From: Rhodoplanes serenus
GTDB taxonomy: Bacteria; Pseudomonadota; Alphaproteobacteria; Rhizobiales; Xanthobacteraceae
Length of the DNA: 64,000 nucleotides
NCBI GenBank assembly: GCA_945893145.1
Contig: CAMDDZ010000003.1
Coordinates: 61,730-125,729 of the forward strand
Direction of reading: 5' to 3'
The number at the start of each line of letters is the position of its first letter. The stretch's first letter is position 1. The notes below the pieces were generated by a model. The model worked only from the letters and a program-made list of their open reading frames with translations, did no database searches and was not told the DNA's origin. The translations under genes and the position numbers were made by a program. Positions 63,204 through 64,000 of this stretch are shown here, piece after piece.

Positions 63204-64000
63204 TCACTCCTGGATCTTGATCCCGGCGCGCCGGATCACCTCGGCGTAGCGATCGGATTCGGATTTGATGAATTGGCGGAAGTCCTCTGCAGAGCCGAGC
63301 GGCATTGCCGCGCCTTGGCTGATGAAGCGGCCTTTCACATCCGGCGCGGAGAAAACCTTGGCCGCCTCACGGTTCAGCCAGGCGACGGCCGCCGCTGGCG
63401 TGCCGGCCGGCGCCAGCATGCCGAACCAAGCGCCGACTTCGATCGGCGCGCCCTGTTCGATCATGGTAGGCACGTCGGGCAGGGCGGCGACGCGCTGCTT
63501 GGTCGAAACGCCGATCGGCCGCACCAGGCCGCCCTTGATCGAAGGCAGCGCCAGCGACACCACGTCGAACATCATGCTGACGTGGCCTGCCGCCAAATCC
63601 TGCGCCGCCGGCGCCGCGCCCTTGTAGGGCACGTGCACGATGTCGATGCCGGCGTGCAGCTTGAGCAGTTCGGCCGCGATATGGCCCGACGCGCCGACGC
63701 CCTGCGACGCGTAGCTCAGCTTGCCGGGATTGGCTTTGGCGTAGGCGATCAGCTCGGCCAGCGAATGCGCCGGCACCGACGGATGCACCACCAGGACGTT
63801 CGGCACTGTGACCAGCAAGATCACCGGTTCGAAGCTCTTGAAGGGGTCGTAGGGAATTTTGGTCAGGTGCGGCAGCATCGCCAGCACCGCGTGATTTCCC
63901 ATCAGGAGGGTGTAGCCATCGGGCTGGGCCTTGGCGACGCCCTCGGTCCCGATCACGCCGGCTGCGCCGGGCCGGTTTTCGACCACGATGGTCGCGGTGC
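63204..64000 (-). CDS. Bug-family solute receptor, fifth copy, cut by the window's right edge
   Basis: At least 265 residues of a Bug/TctC receptor, running off the window upstream. It shows VVENRPGAAGVIGTEGVAKA, DGYTLLMGNHAVLAMLPHLT, ANPGKLSYASQGVGASGHIA and VPYKGAAPAAQDLAAGHVSM, all family signatures. The N-terminal leader and first strands are missing. Its partners are unknown. Confidence 0.92.
   Translation of the reverse strand, partial: TATIVVENRPGAAGVIGTEGVAKAQPDGYTLLMGNHAVLAMLPHLTKIPYDPFKSFEPVILLVTVPNVLVVHPSVPAHSLAELIAYAKANPGKLSYASQGVGASGHIAAELLKLHAGIDIVHVPYKGAAPAAQDLAAGHVSMMFDVVSLALPSIKGGLVRPIGVSTKQRVAALPDVPTMIEQGAPIEVGAWFGMLAPAGTPAAAVAWLNREAAKVFSAPDVKGRFISQGAAMPLGSAEDFRQFIKSESDRYAEVIRRAGIKIQE

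Overview
The window looks like a stretch of a high-GC alphaproteobacterial chromosome, most likely Rhizobiales (Hyphomicrobiales) near Bradyrhizobium, Rhodopseudomonas or Pseudolabrys. The signs are the very large NAD-glutamate dehydrogenase, the hemC-hemD-Mic60-hemY block, the tsaD-gpsA-EVE block, DUF1674 next to rsmB, five tripartite tricarboxylate transporter (TTT/Bug) receptors and the short palindromic repeats typical of this group. This placement rests on recognition of gene families and order, not on a database search.

Layout. 1-8200: core genes (glnK-amtB, thioesterase II, a ubiquinone-type hydroxylase, GST/GNAT, a Tat-exported MmgE/PrpD protein, a Trm112-like protein, a Lon-N protein, a thioredoxin-TPR protein, a ProX-type editing deacylase). 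8217-12600: tRNA-Gly followed by an AT-richer accessory block with a ribbon-helix-helix-like protein, a 149-residue unknown protein and a 972-residue protein joining a SAMHD1/dGTPase-type HD domain to a C-terminal phosphoribosyltransferase-like domain; this is the best candidate for an undescribed (probably defence) system. 13076-17389: an outer-membrane beta-barrel gene facing a secreted protein with about 23 tandem 23-residue repeats; the two share a bidirectional terminator. 17596-27897: gamma-glutamyltransferase, a complete TTT uptake operon (receptor-tctB-tctA), an alpha/beta hydrolase, an enolase-superfamily enzyme with an NMT1/THI5-like binding protein, and a second receptor with a TPR protein.

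27991-43096: housekeeping (NAD-GDH, a periplasmic ClpP-fold protein, purH, a heparinase-like protein, rsmB, DUF1674, nuclease, L,D-transpeptidase, acs, DUF2059). 43133-53366: a third receptor, DUF1761, an M20 hydrolase, then EVE-gpsA-tsaD and hemC-hemD-mic60-hemY. 53438-55604: tRNA-Thr(CGT) carrying a 2.1-kb integrative-element remnant bounded by an exact 23-bp repeat of the tRNA 3' end. 55742-64000: a zinc-ribbon protein, dispersed repeats, an unknown secreted protein, a small catabolic cluster (class II aldolase, ACMSD-type amidohydrolase, MFS, RidA, Bug receptor), DUF2147, a small membrane protein and a fifth receptor leaving the window.

How it fits together. The chromosome invests in scavenging organic acids: periplasmic receptors are paired with enzymes that would process the imported compounds, while NAD-GDH and Acs feed carbon into central metabolism under nitrogen sensing by GlnK. 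Two tRNA-associated accessory regions and at least four dispersed repeat families show past mobile DNA activity. No intact transposase, integrase, rRNA or CRISPR array was seen.
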